Shown: positions 35,373-43,136 of the stretch, piece after piece
How positions within the stretch are numbered: the first letter of the stretch is position 1
How the letters are laid out: every line of letters begins with the position of its first letter
From: Pseudomonas viridiflava
Lineage (GTDB): Bacteria > Pseudomonadota > Gammaproteobacteria > Pseudomonadales > Pseudomonadaceae
DNA: 64,000 nt
Direction: 5' to 3'
NCBI RefSeq assembly: GCF_900601905.1
Contig: NZ_UWFA01000505.1
Coordinates: 62,001 to 126,000, forward strand
The notes under the pieces: model-generated
The model's database searches: none
The model's input: only the letters and a program-made list of their open reading frames with translations
Told to the model about the DNA's origin: nothing
Translations under genes and position numbers: made by a program

Positions 35373-35820
35373 CGACTTCTCCTGATTGCGTGACTTTTAA
35401 GGAGTCCGGAGTTTACAGGCGCACTGGCGGCTGTGAAGCACGGAAACAAATCAAAACTCAATTTAGCTGGACTGTGAAAGGTTATTGAAAGGTTTGCGAA
35501 AGCTTCGCTGTTTAGCATCGCGATAACGCCCGCCTGTCGGCGGTTGTCAGAAAAGCGCCTCGAAGCACTTTCAAAATAAGAACAATATCGGAGTCAACCA
35601 TGACGATGCCAACGTCCAGGGCTGTTTTGCCCGCTCGCAACAACTCCATCCCTCTTTTTGAAGGCACGCCTATCACGGCGGGCACGACTGCGTTCACCTC
35701 TGATTCGCCCGGCGAACACTGATAAAGACAGTGATCGGCTGCCTGGTCATGGCCGCCGATCAGAAAGGAAGCACCTCAAACCGCTGTACATCCAACAACA
35801 ATAAATTCTGGAGACTGACC
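35373..35820. other. Divergent tctD-tctC intergenic region (448 bp)
   Basis: Should contain the TctD binding sites and both promoters. It also holds a 40-codon ORF at 35600-35722 with a ribosome binding site. I could not define a TctD box with confidence. Confidence 0.5.
35600..35722 (+). CDS. Putative 40-residue leader ORF upstream of tctC
   Basis: ATG at 35600 with GGAG 7 bases upstream opens 40 codons (MTMPTSRAVLPARNN ... SPGEH) ending 98 bases before tctC. No family is recognised. It could be a short protein, a leader peptide read before tctC, or chance. Confidence 0.3.
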   Translation: MTMPTSRAVLPARNNSIPLFEGTPITAGTTAFTSDSPGEH

Positions 35821-36801
35821 ATGACTTTATCCTTGCGTCGCTTCGCGCTAGCCGCGGGCTGCATGATGTTTGCCACGCATCTGCTGGCTGACGAACCCAA
35901 ACGCCCTGAATGCATCGCCCCAGCGTCACCGGGTGGTGGCTTCGACCTGACCTGCAAACTGGTGCAGAGCGCGCTGATCAACGAGAAAATCCTCACCAAA
36001 CCCATGCGTGTGACCTACATGCCCGGTGGCGTAGGTGCCGTGGCTTACAACGCAGTTGTCGCTCAGCGCCCTGCCGACGCCGGTACGCTGGTGGCGTGGT
36101 CGAGCGGCTCGCTGCTTAACCTGGCGCAGGGCAAGTTCGGTCGCTTCGATGAGAACGCCGTGCGCTGGCTGGCTGCGGTGGGCACCAGCTACGGTGCCAT
36201 TGCGGTGAAGAGCGACTCTCCTTACAAAACCCTTGACGATCTGGTCAAGGCGCTCAAGGCCGATCCAAGCAAAGTCGTGATCGGTTCCGGCGGCACCGTC
36301 GGCAGCCAGGACTGGATGCAGACCGCGCTGATTGCCAAGGCCGCCGGTATCAACCCGCGTGATCTGCGTTATGTCGCCCTTGAAGGCGGCGGTGAGATCG
36401 CAACCGCACTGCTTGGCGGTCACATCCAGGTTGGCAGTACCGACATCTCCGACTCCATGCCGCACATTCTCAGCGGTGATATGCGTCTGTTGGCCGTGTT
36501 CTCAGAAAAGCGCCTGGACGAGCCGGAAATGAAAAACATTCCAACCGCCAAAGAGCAAGGCTACGACATCGTCTGGCCAGTGGTTCGCGGCTTCTACCTC
36601 GGGCCGAAGGTGACCGACGCCGAATACGAGTGGTGGAAGGGTGCGTTCGACAAGCTGCTGGCTTCCGAAGACTTCGCCAAGCTGCGTGACCAGCGCGAGC
36701 TGTTCCCGTTTGCCATGACCGGCAAAGAGCTGGACTCCTACGTGAAGAAGCAGGTCGCTGACTACAAGACTCTGGCTAAAGAGTTTGGCCTGATTCAGTG
36801 A
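35821..36801 (+). CDS. tctC: Tripartite tricarboxylate transporter substrate-binding protein TctC
   Basis: Periplasmic tricarboxylate (citrate-type) binding protein of the TTT family. The 326-residue precursor has a signal peptide (LRRFALAAGCMMFATHLLA) and the Bug/TctC loop CIAPASPGGGFDLTCK that contacts carboxylate, plus MPGGVGAVAYN. ATG 35821 has a GGAGA ribosome binding site; the upstream in-frame start would displace the signal peptide. First gene of tctC-tctB-tctA. Confidence 0.95.
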   Translation: MTLSLRRFALAAGCMMFATHLLADEPKRPECIAPASPGGGFDLTCKLVQSALINEKILTKPMRVTYMPGGVGAVAYNAVVAQRPADAGTLVAWSSGSLLNLAQGKFGRFDENAVRWLAAVGTSYGAIAVKSDSPYKTLDDLVKALKADPSKVVIGSGGTVGSQDWMQTALIAKAAGINPRDLRYVALEGGGEIATALLGGHIQVGSTDISDSMPHILSGDMRLLAVFSEKRLDEPEMKNIPTAKEQGYDIVWPVVRGFYLGPKVTDAEYEWWKGAFDKLLASEDFAKLRDQRELFPFAMTGKELDSYVKKQVADYKTLAKEFGLIQ

Positions 36802-36860
36802 TCGATTGACTGACTAGCGGTCGCCCTGCCTGCGCGGCACGGCGACCCGGGAGTTACACC

Positions 36861-37319
36861 ATGGTGATCCAACGCATTTTCGCTGCCTTCCTGCTGCTGG
36901 TCTGTGCAGGTCTGGCGGTCATGGCCTGGCCCTATCAGGCACCGTTTTCCTACGAGCCGGTCGGCCCCCGCGCCTTCCCGCTGTTGATGCTGGGGCTGAT
37001 GAGCCTGGCATTGCTTTACATGCTGTTTCGTCCCGCGGCCATCGTGCACACCGAAGAAGAGCCAGCGCTGGACCGCGAAACCATCGTCAAGATCGTCGCC
37101 TGCGTTGCCTTGCTGTTGATTTTCGCCGGCACCTTCGAACCGCTGGGTTTCATCCTCAGCAGCATTCTGATTGGCATCCCGATGGCGCGCCTGTATGGCG
37201 GTCGCTGGGTGCCTAGCGTGATCGTGGTGATTTTGATGAGCGTGGGCCTTTACCTGCTTTTCGACAAAGCCATGGACGTTCCGTTGCCCCTGGGCCTGCT
37301 CGACGTTCTGGAGAACTGA
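36861..37319 (+). CDS. tctB: Tripartite tricarboxylate transporter small subunit TctB
   Basis: Small membrane subunit of the TTT transporter. The 152-residue protein has four predicted helices, with the family-like FSYEPVGPRAFPLLMLGLM after helix 1. It ends 3 bases before tctA, a tight junction that fits coupled expression. TctB proteins are poorly conserved, so the assignment rests on topology and position. Confidence 0.92.
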   Translation: MVIQRIFAAFLLLVCAGLAVMAWPYQAPFSYEPVGPRAFPLLMLGLMSLALLYMLFRPAAIVHTEEEPALDRETIVKIVACVALLLIFAGTFEPLGFILSSILIGIPMARLYGGRWVPSVIVVILMSVGLYLLFDKAMDVPLPLGLLDVLEN

Positions 37320-37322
37320 TCA

Positions 37323-38837
37323 ATGGATACTTTCGGCTATCTGGGCCAGGGCTTCGGCGTTGCGCTCACCCCTTACAACCTCATCACCGCGTTGTGCGGC
37401 ACCTTGATCGGCACTGTGGTCGGCCTGCTGCCGGGTCTGGGCCCGATCAACGGCGTTGCGCTGTTGATCCCGATCGCCTTTGCTCTGGGGCTGCCACCCG
37501 AATCGGCGCTGATCCTGCTGGCAGCGGTTTATCTGGGTTGTGAATATGGCGGCCGGATCAGCTCGATCCTGCTGAACATTCCTGGCGAAGCTTCCACCGT
37601 GATGACCACTCTGGACGGCTACCCGATGGCGCGCCAGGGCCTGGCGGGCGTTGCCTTGTCGCTGTCGGCGTGGAGTTCGTTCATCGGCGCCTTTATTGCG
37701 ACCTGCGGCATGGTGTTATTTGCGCCCTTGCTTGCGAAGTGGGCGATTGCCTTCGGCCCGGCGGAGTATTTCGTGCTGATGGTTTTTGCCATTGTCTGCC
37801 TCGGTGGCATGGCGGGTGATCGTCCGATCAAGACCTTTATCGCGGCCTTGATTGGCCTGTTCCTGTCGGCCGTCGGCATTGATGCCAACAGCGGTGTATA
37901 CCGCTTCACCGGAGACAATATCCACCTTACCGACGGTATCCAGTTTGTCGTACTGGTGCTGGGTCTGTTCTCCATCAGCGAGATTCTGTTGCTGCTGGAA
38001 AAAACCCACCACGGCCAGGAAGCGGTGAAGGCTACCGGGCGCATGATGTTCAATATCAAGGAAGCAACGGCAGTATTCACCGTGAACCTGCGCTGCGGCG
38101 TGCTGGGTTTTGTGATGGGCGTCTTGCCGGGCGCAGGTGCAACCCTGGCCAGCGCGGTCGCGTACATGACCGAGAAAAGCATCGCGGGTAAAACCGGGAA
38201 GTTTGGCCAGGGTGATATGCGCGGTCTGGCAGCTCCGGAGACAGCCATCGGTGGCGCGGCCTGCGGTGCATTGGTACCCATGCTGACCCTTGGCGTACCG
38301 GGTTCGGGTACCACGGCCGTAATGATCGGCGCGCTGTCGCTGTACAACATCACTCCGGGCCCAATGCTGTTTCAGCAACAGCCGGACCTGGTGTGGGGCC
38401 TGATCGCTTCGTTGTTCATCGCCAACGTCATGCTGGTGATCCTCAACATCCCGATGATCCGCATCTTCACCCGCATCCTCAACGTGCCGAACTGGGCACT
38501 GGTGCCGGTGATCGCGATCATTACCGGGATTGGCGTCTACGCGGTTCACGCCACCACCTTCGACCTGTTCCTTATGGTGGGCATCGGCATTTTCGGCTAC
38601 ATCCTGCGCAAGCTGGACTTCCCGTTGTCGCCGATCCTGCTGGGCTTCATCCTCGGTGGCCTGATGGAGCAAAACCTGCGTCGTGCGCTGTCGATTTCCA
38701 ATGGCGCGATGGAGATTCTCTGGTCCAGCCCGATCACCATCGGCGTCTGGGTGCTGACCATCATCATGCTGGTCTTCCCGATGATCCGCATCTGGCGCAA
38801 GCGCTCCGCTCAGCGTAATGCCGCGACCAGTGTCTGA
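37323..38837 (+). CDS. tctA: Tripartite tricarboxylate transporter large subunit TctA
   Basis: Large membrane subunit of the TTT transporter. The 504-residue protein has about 11-12 helices and the signature GTLIGTVVGLLPGLGPINGVALLIP near the N-terminus with a related second copy GVLPGAGATLASAVAYM around residue 265, reflecting the internal repeat of the family. It follows tctB by 3 bases and overlaps the next gene. Confidence 0.96.
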   Translation: MDTFGYLGQGFGVALTPYNLITALCGTLIGTVVGLLPGLGPINGVALLIPIAFALGLPPESALILLAAVYLGCEYGGRISSILLNIPGEASTVMTTLDGYPMARQGLAGVALSLSAWSSFIGAFIATCGMVLFAPLLAKWAIAFGPAEYFVLMVFAIVCLGGMAGDRPIKTFIAALIGLFLSAVGIDANSGVYRFTGDNIHLTDGIQFVVLVLGLFSISEILLLLEKTHHGQEAVKATGRMMFNIKEATAVFTVNLRCGVLGFVMGVLPGAGATLASAVAYMTEKSIAGKTGKFGQGDMRGLAAPETAIGGAACGALVPMLTLGVPGSGTTAVMIGALSLYNITPGPMLFQQQPDLVWGLIASLFIANVMLVILNIPMIRIFTRILNVPNWALVPVIAIITGIGVYAVHATTFDLFLMVGIGIFGYILRKLDFPLSPILLGFILGGLMEQNLRRALSISNGAMEILWSSPITIGVWVLTIIMLVFPMIRIWRKRSAQRNAATSV

Positions 38838-39864
38838 TCGACCCTTCAAGACCTGGTGGGCAACACCGCTGGTCGGCCTGCTTGGCGGATACCTCGCCAG
38901 CCAGGTCGGCTGGCCTTTGCCGTGGATGGTCGGCTCGTTACTGGCGATCATCCTGGTCCGCTGCCTGACACCCTGGCAGTTGGCGGAAATACCCGGCGGC
39001 CGCAAATGCGGCCAATGGATTGTCGGAATCGGCATCGGCCTGCACTTCACTCCCCTGGTGATCGAGCAGGTAATGGCCCATTTCGGACTGATTTTTTTTG
39101 CCGCGCTGATCACCAGTGTTTCCAGTGTGGTCGGCGTGTGGCTGATGCGCCGCAGTGGCGAAGATCGCGCCACTGCGTTTTTCTCCAGCATGCCCGGCGG
39201 CTCGGGGGAGATGGTCAACCTCGGGGCCCGCAATGGCGCCATTCTCAGCAACGTTGCCGCCGGTCAAAGCCTACGGGTGCTGGCAGTCGTGCTGTGCGTT
39301 CCGGCGATCTTCAAATACCTGATGGGCAACGGCACACCGCTGGTGCATGGCGGCAGCGTCGACTGGCCATGGCTGGCGCTATTGTTCCCAATGGGTGCTG
39401 CCATCGCCTGGCTCTGGCAGCGTCTGAAGCAACCCAACCCCTGGCTGTTTGGCCCTTTACTGGTGAGCGCAGTGATCAGCGTCAGCTTTGATCTGCACAT
39501 CGGCTTACCCGATGGCAGCAGTCAGATTGGTCAATGGCTGATCGGCAGCGGCCTGGGTTGCCACTTCAACCGTCAGTTCTTTCAGCGAGCCCCCTCGTTC
39601 ATTGGCCGCACCTTGCTGGGCACGGCGCTGACCATGATGATCGCCGCGCTCGCCGCCTTTGCCTTGAGTACCGCGACCCATCTGGACCTGCGTTCATTGA
39701 CCTTGGGCATGATGCCTGGCGGCATTGCCGAAATGAGCCTGACGGCCGAAGTATTGCAGCTGTCCGTGCCACTGGTGACGGCGATGCAGGTCATGCGTTT
39801 GCTGTTTGTGCTGTTTCTGGCCGAGCCGATTTTCAGATACTGGGATCAGCGCGCACCGCTCTGA
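38818..39864 (+). CDS. AbrB-family membrane protein (putative transporter)
   Basis: The 348-residue membrane protein has two related halves of about five helices, each with a P-G-G-x-x-E-M element: SSMPGGSGEMVNLGARNG and LGMMPGGIAEMSLTAE. This is the AbrB (aidB regulator) family, sometimes mislabelled ammonia monooxygenase. It overlaps tctA by 20 bases if the ATG at 38818 is used, or by 8 if a GTG at 38830 is used; neither has a clear ribosome binding site. Location at the end of the tct operon suggests a link to organic acid transport, unproven. Confidence 0.85.
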   Translation: MPRPVSDRPFKTWWATPLVGLLGGYLASQVGWPLPWMVGSLLAIILVRCLTPWQLAEIPGGRKCGQWIVGIGIGLHFTPLVIEQVMAHFGLIFFAALITSVSSVVGVWLMRRSGEDRATAFFSSMPGGSGEMVNLGARNGAILSNVAAGQSLRVLAVVLCVPAIFKYLMGNGTPLVHGGSVDWPWLALLFPMGAAIAWLWQRLKQPNPWLFGPLLVSAVISVSFDLHIGLPDGSSQIGQWLIGSGLGCHFNRQFFQRAPSFIGRTLLGTALTMMIAALAAFALSTATHLDLRSLTLGMMPGGIAEMSLTAEVLQLSVPLVTAMQVMRLLFVLFLAEPIFRYWDQRAPL

Positions 39865-39880
39865 ACACTATCGAGAACCC

Positions 39881-39975
39881 GTGGGAGCGAGCTTGCTCGC
39901 GAATTGGCCAGCCATCGTTGGCTGAACCCTCGCCTTCGCAAGCAAGGTGGCACGCCACCCCGGTCGCTCCCACAG
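39881..39975. repeat. REP doublet (types GAGCTTGCTC and CGACCGGGGTGG)
   Basis: GTGGGAGCGA-GCTTGCTCGCGAA at 39881-39903 faces CGCAAGCAAGGTGGCACGCCACCCCGGTCGCTCCCACAG ending at 39975. The second half has an extended arm (GGGGTGGCGTGCCACC in reverse) also seen inside the guanidine carboxylase gene at 49702. Lies between the convergent AbrB-family and ung genes. Confidence 0.85.
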
Positions 39976-39990
39976 TTTTTGTGACTGGCT

Positions 39991-40683
39991 TTAAACCGCT
40001 GGCAACCGCCACTCGATCGGCGTCATCCCGTTCTGCTCAAGGTACTTGTTGGCACGGCTGAAATGCCCACAGCCCAGGAAGCCTTTATAAGCGGAAAGCG
40101 GTGATGGATGCACAGAGGTCAGCACCAGATGTTTGGTGGCATCCACCAGTTTCTGTTTGCTCTGCGCATGGGCGCCCCACAGCATGAATACCAGGTGCGG
40201 CTGATGGGCGCTGACCGTCTCGATGACTTTGTCCGTGAAATGCTGCCAGCCTTTGCCCGCATGCGAGGCGGCGTTGGCGCGCTCGACGGTCAGCGTGGTG
40301 TTGAGCATCAATACGCCCTGATCAGCCCAGGCTTGCAGGTGACCGTGGCTCGGGATGTCGATGTTGAGGTCGCGCTTCAATTCTTTATAAATGTTGACCA
40401 GCGAAGGCGGCGCAGGCACCCCGGGCTGGACCGAAAAACACAAGCCATGCGCCTGACCGGGACCGTGGTACGGGTCCTGGCCGAGAATGACCACCTTGAC
40501 TTGGTCCAGCGGCGTCGAATTGAGCGCGTTGAAGATCAGCGGCCCCGGCGGATAGATTTCCTTGCCTGCTGCGTGCTCCTGGCGCAGAAATTCCCGCAGT
40601 TGGGCCATGTAAGGTTTTTCGAATTCTTCACGCAGCGCATGCTTCCAGCTGGCTTCGAGTTTGATACGGTCGTCGCTTGTCAT
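39991..40683 (-). CDS. ung: Uracil-DNA glycosylase Ung (family 1)
   Basis: Removes uracil from DNA in base excision repair. The 230-residue protein has the water-activating motif GQDPYHGPGQAHGL (about residues 67-80) and the DNA-intercalation loop HPSPLSAYKGF, both diagnostic for family 1. The ATG at 40683 has AAGG at a good distance; an ATG two codons upstream lies one base after that element and was rejected. Confidence 0.96.
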   Translation of the reverse strand: MTSDDRIKLEASWKHALREEFEKPYMAQLREFLRQEHAAGKEIYPPGPLIFNALNSTPLDQVKVVILGQDPYHGPGQAHGLCFSVQPGVPAPPSLVNIYKELKRDLNIDIPSHGHLQAWADQGVLMLNTTLTVERANAASHAGKGWQHFTDKVIETVSAHQPHLVFMLWGAHAQSKQKLVDATKHLVLTSVHPSPLSAYKGFLGCGHFSRANKYLEQNGMTPIEWRLPAV

Positions 40684-40845
40684 GGTCATACCTTGAAATC
40701 AATGGGCGGACACTAGAAAAGCTGACCGCCAATGTCAAATTCAGCACGTATCGCGTCGTCGTTTCCTACACTGCACCTCATGCAACCTGAACCGACAGCG
40801 AGCAACCATCGCTGCAGCAAACCTGCACAGCCCCGAGAGGTCACG

Positions 40846-41958
40846 ATGAATCTGCAATTTGAAGAGCTTGCCGCCCAGGATGGCGCCCGTATCGGCGTTG
40901 CCACCCTGGATGCCGAAAAGTCGTTGAACGCCTTGTCGCTGCCCATGCTGATTGCTTTGCAACAGCGTCTGGATTTGTGGGCCAGCGACGACAGCATTGT
41001 CTGCGTGCTGCTGCGCGGCAATGGTGCCAAGGCGTTCTGCGCAGGCGGCGACGTCAGGTCGCTGGTGGACGTCAGCCGTGAACATCCCGGCCAGGTGCCG
41101 CCGCTGGCTGCGAGCTTTTTCGCAGCCGAATATCGGCTCGACTACAGCCTGCACACTTATCCCAAACCACTGCTCTGCTGGGGCCACGGTTATGTGCTTG
41201 GTGGCGGCATGGGCCTGTTGCAGGGCGCGGGCATCCGCATCGTCACCCCGAGCAGCCGTCTGGCCATGCCGGAAATCAGCATCGGCTTGTTCCCGGATGT
41301 CGGCGCCAGTTGGTTCCTGTCGAAACTGCCGGGCAAACTCGGGCTGTTCCTGGGTCTCACCGGTGCACACATCAATGCGCATGACGCCTTGGACCTGGAT
41401 CTGGCGGATCGCTTCCTGCTCGAAGATCAGCAGGATGCGCTGATCGAAGGCCTGCAACAGCTCAACTGGCAGGAACAGACGGCGATCCAGCTCAATAGCT
41501 TGCTCAAGGCGCTGCAACAGGAAGCCATCGGCCAACTCCCGGAGGCGCAGTGGTTGCCGCGCCGCAAGCAAATCGACGAGTTACTGGACGTCGGCAACCT
41601 GACGGGGACCTGGAACGCCATCAGCCAACTGCAATACAGCGACGACGCCCTGCTCGCCCGCGCAGCGCAAAACCTCGTGCAAGGCTGCCCGATGAGCGCC
41701 CACCTGGTCTGGGAACAACTGCAGCGCGCCCGCCATATGTCCCTGGCCGAAGCCCTGCAAATGGAATACACCCTGAGCCTCAACTGCTGCCGCCACCCGG
41801 AATTCAGCGAAGGCGTGCGCGCCCGGCTTATCGACAAAGACAACCAGCCCCGCTGGCACTGGCCGGATGTTGCGAACATTCCATTGACGGTGGTGGATGC
41901 GCACTTCAGAAAGGCCTGGGAGGGTCGGCATCCGTTGGCGGATTTGTTGGGGTATTGA
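40846..41958 (+). CDS. Enoyl-CoA hydratase/isomerase family protein, 3-hydroxyisobutyryl-CoA hydrolase-like
   Basis: The 370-residue crotonase-fold protein has the oxyanion-hole segments AFCAGGDVRSL and WGHGYVLGGGMGLLQGA and the catalytic-region MPEISIGLFPDVGASWFLSKLPG, which is the pattern of the ECH_2/HIBYL-CoA hydrolase group of valine degradation, longer than ordinary enoyl-CoA hydratases. ATG 40846 with GAGAGG upstream was chosen. No other valine-degradation genes lie nearby, so the substrate is not certain. Confidence 0.85.
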   Translation: MNLQFEELAAQDGARIGVATLDAEKSLNALSLPMLIALQQRLDLWASDDSIVCVLLRGNGAKAFCAGGDVRSLVDVSREHPGQVPPLAASFFAAEYRLDYSLHTYPKPLLCWGHGYVLGGGMGLLQGAGIRIVTPSSRLAMPEISIGLFPDVGASWFLSKLPGKLGLFLGLTGAHINAHDALDLDLADRFLLEDQQDALIEGLQQLNWQEQTAIQLNSLLKALQQEAIGQLPEAQWLPRRKQIDELLDVGNLTGTWNAISQLQYSDDALLARAAQNLVQGCPMSAHLVWEQLQRARHMSLAEALQMEYTLSLNCCRHPEFSEGVRARLIDKDNQPRWHWPDVANIPLTVVDAHFRKAWEGRHPLADLLGY

Positions 41959-42033
41959 TAGAACGGACGCATCTGATGCTTGAGAACTACGTAAGCTCAA
42001 CAGGGTGCCGAGCTTACGGTTCAGGTTCCAGGA

Positions 42034-42150
42034 TCAGCGTTGCTGCTCTTGAATATAGTCTTTCAGAGCCTGATCCAGCCGGGTCTGCCAGCCGCTACCA
42101 CCCGCTTTGAAGTAGTCCACGCCATCTGGTGAAAGCCTAAGTTCGAACAC
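42034..42150 (-). pseudogene. C-terminal remnant of a BrnA-like (CopG/RHH-type) antitoxin
   Basis: On the minus strand an uninterrupted stretch reads ELRLSPDGVDYFKAGGSGW followed by QTRLDQALKDYIQEQQR and a stop. This matches the conserved C-terminus of BrnA-type antitoxins (RLSPEV..FK..G.GWQTRIN.AL..Y). The N-terminal half is missing: the frame runs straight into the terminator of the next gene at 42155-42184, and no BrnT toxin gene is adjacent. It could at most start at the GTG at 42150 and give 38 residues. Confidence 0.65.
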
Positions 42151-42154
42151 CCAC

Positions 42155-42184
42155 AAAAAACGGCGCCTAAATCAGCGCCGTTCT
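42155..42184 (-). terminator. Terminator of the lipoprotein gene
   Basis: On the minus strand AACGGCGC / GCGCCGTT stem with 8-base loop followed by TTTTTT, 12 bases past the lipoprotein stop codon. Confidence 0.88.
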
Positions 42185-42195
42185 CGATCATCTAC

Positions 42196-42672
42196 CTAAC
42201 GATGCCCCCCTCTCCCATCACCTCCGCGACCACCTCTTCCATCGCCGCGACCATCACCTCGCCCACCTCGACCTGGCCCGTCATGGCCTCGGCCGCCGTG
42301 TCCATCGCCCCATGAAGGGCCCGGGCGGCCGGGGTAGTTGCGGTAGTCGTTGCGCGGGTTGCGATAACCGGGGTTGGGGCGATAGCGGTTATCGCCCCAG
42401 CCGTAACCCTGTGGCCGACCCGGCTGGTAGTAGCGCGGCACCGGCGGTGGCGAGTAATAACGCACCGGTGGCGGCGCGTAGTAGCGCTGTTGCGGCGCTA
42501 CGTAGATGCGCCGCTCCTGATAATAGGGACGATAGCCGTTGTCGTAGGCGTAAGCCCCACCTCCTGAATATCCCGGCTGTGTGTAGACCTCGGATTCGTA
42601 ATAGCTGGAGGTTCCATAGCAACCTGAGAGTGTCAGAGCCAATACAACGATGAGCAAGGTTCGTCGATACAT
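42196..42672 (-). CDS. Tyr/Pro- and Gly/Arg-rich putative lipoprotein
   Basis: The 158-residue precursor has a type II signal peptide (MYRRTLLIVVLALTLSGCYG; lipobox LSGC, acylated Cys at 18). The mature part is low complexity: a Tyr/Pro-rich half (QQRYYAPPPVRYYSPPPVPRYY) and a C-terminal Gly/Arg/Asp-rich tail (repeats of GRGD/GRGG). ATG 42672 has AGGAGG 6 bases upstream; a start ten codons earlier would precede the signal peptide. No enzymatic motif. Similar low-complexity envelope lipoproteins occur in pseudomonads without known function. Confidence 0.85.
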   Translation of the reverse strand: MYRRTLLIVVLALTLSGCYGTSSYYESEVYTQPGYSGGGAYAYDNGYRPYYQERRIYVAPQQRYYAPPPVRYYSPPPVPRYYQPGRPQGYGWGDNRYRPNPGYRNPRNDYRNYPGRPGPSWGDGHGGRGHDGPGRGGRGDGRGDGRGGRGGDGRGGHR

Positions 42673-42908
42673 GGCGGCCTCCTGGACCGCGATAGGGCAC
42701 AAACCAGCGACGCTGGTCGGCGTCCTGCCAATACTTGGCGGACATGAAATGAGACCGTAAAAAGACCGTCAAGTGCCATGCCGCTGGCGGTATCAGACGA
42801 GCTACCGCCCCATCGCAGTGCGCCTTCGCACCAGAGAGTGGCGCGATAAGTGCGCCTTGCGAAGTAGGAAAAGTCTGCCAGCCACGTCATCCGTGGCCTC
42901 CAGCAAGT

Positions 42909-42923
42909 TGGCACAACTCTCGC
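42909..42923 (+). promoter_or_regulatory. Candidate sigma-54 (RpoN) promoter of the guanidine operon
   Basis: TGGCAC-N5-TCGC at 42909-42923 keeps the GG and GC dinucleotides at the -24/-12 spacing of sigma-54 promoters; one base differs from TTGC. It lies about 60 bases upstream of the riboswitch. The flanking gap (42673-42983) holds no gene; palindromic GC-rich sequence at 42818-42867 might bind an activator. Confidence 0.5.
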
Positions 42924-42983
42924 TTAACACTTGATGTGCAGGAGTCAATTCAGGTTCGCGGCACCACAATTTGCAATAGCTGA

Positions 42984-43076
42984 CTAGGGTTCCGGCTCGC
43001 CTTTGGCGAGTGGCTGGTCCGAGAGTTGGCGACCTCCAGTAGAGGTTACACGGCGGGATAAAAGCCCGGGAGACAG
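42984..43076 (+). promoter_or_regulatory. Guanidine-I riboswitch (ykkC class)
   Basis: The sequence carries the diagnostic ykkC-class blocks in order: CTAGGGTTCCGG, a GC-rich hairpin (CTCGCC/GGCGAG), CTGGTCCGAGAGTTGGC, a hairpin ACCTC/GAGGT, then ACACGGCGGGATAAAAGCC and CGGGAGA. This aptamer binds guanidinium and turns genes on. It sits 60 bases upstream of the first transporter gene. Part of its internal hairpin (43033-43042, CCTCCAGTAG) is perfectly complementary to 43120-43129, which contains the ribosome binding site of that gene, suggesting translational control. Confidence 0.93.
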
Positions 43077-43136
43077 GACACCAGTGGTGTCGCGTAGCTC
43101 CTGGCCGCCTTTCTTTTCGCTACTGGAGGTAATGAC

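Noticed and set aside
37619..39251. Long minus-strand frames opposite tctA and the AbrB-family gene
   Set aside because: tctA is clear from family motifs; the antisense products are low-complexity shadows.
42818..42867. NtrC-type enhancer (GCACCA ... TGGCGC) upstream of the sigma-54-like promoter
   Set aside because: The half-sites are spaced two bases too far apart for an NtrC box; not strong enough to call as a feature.
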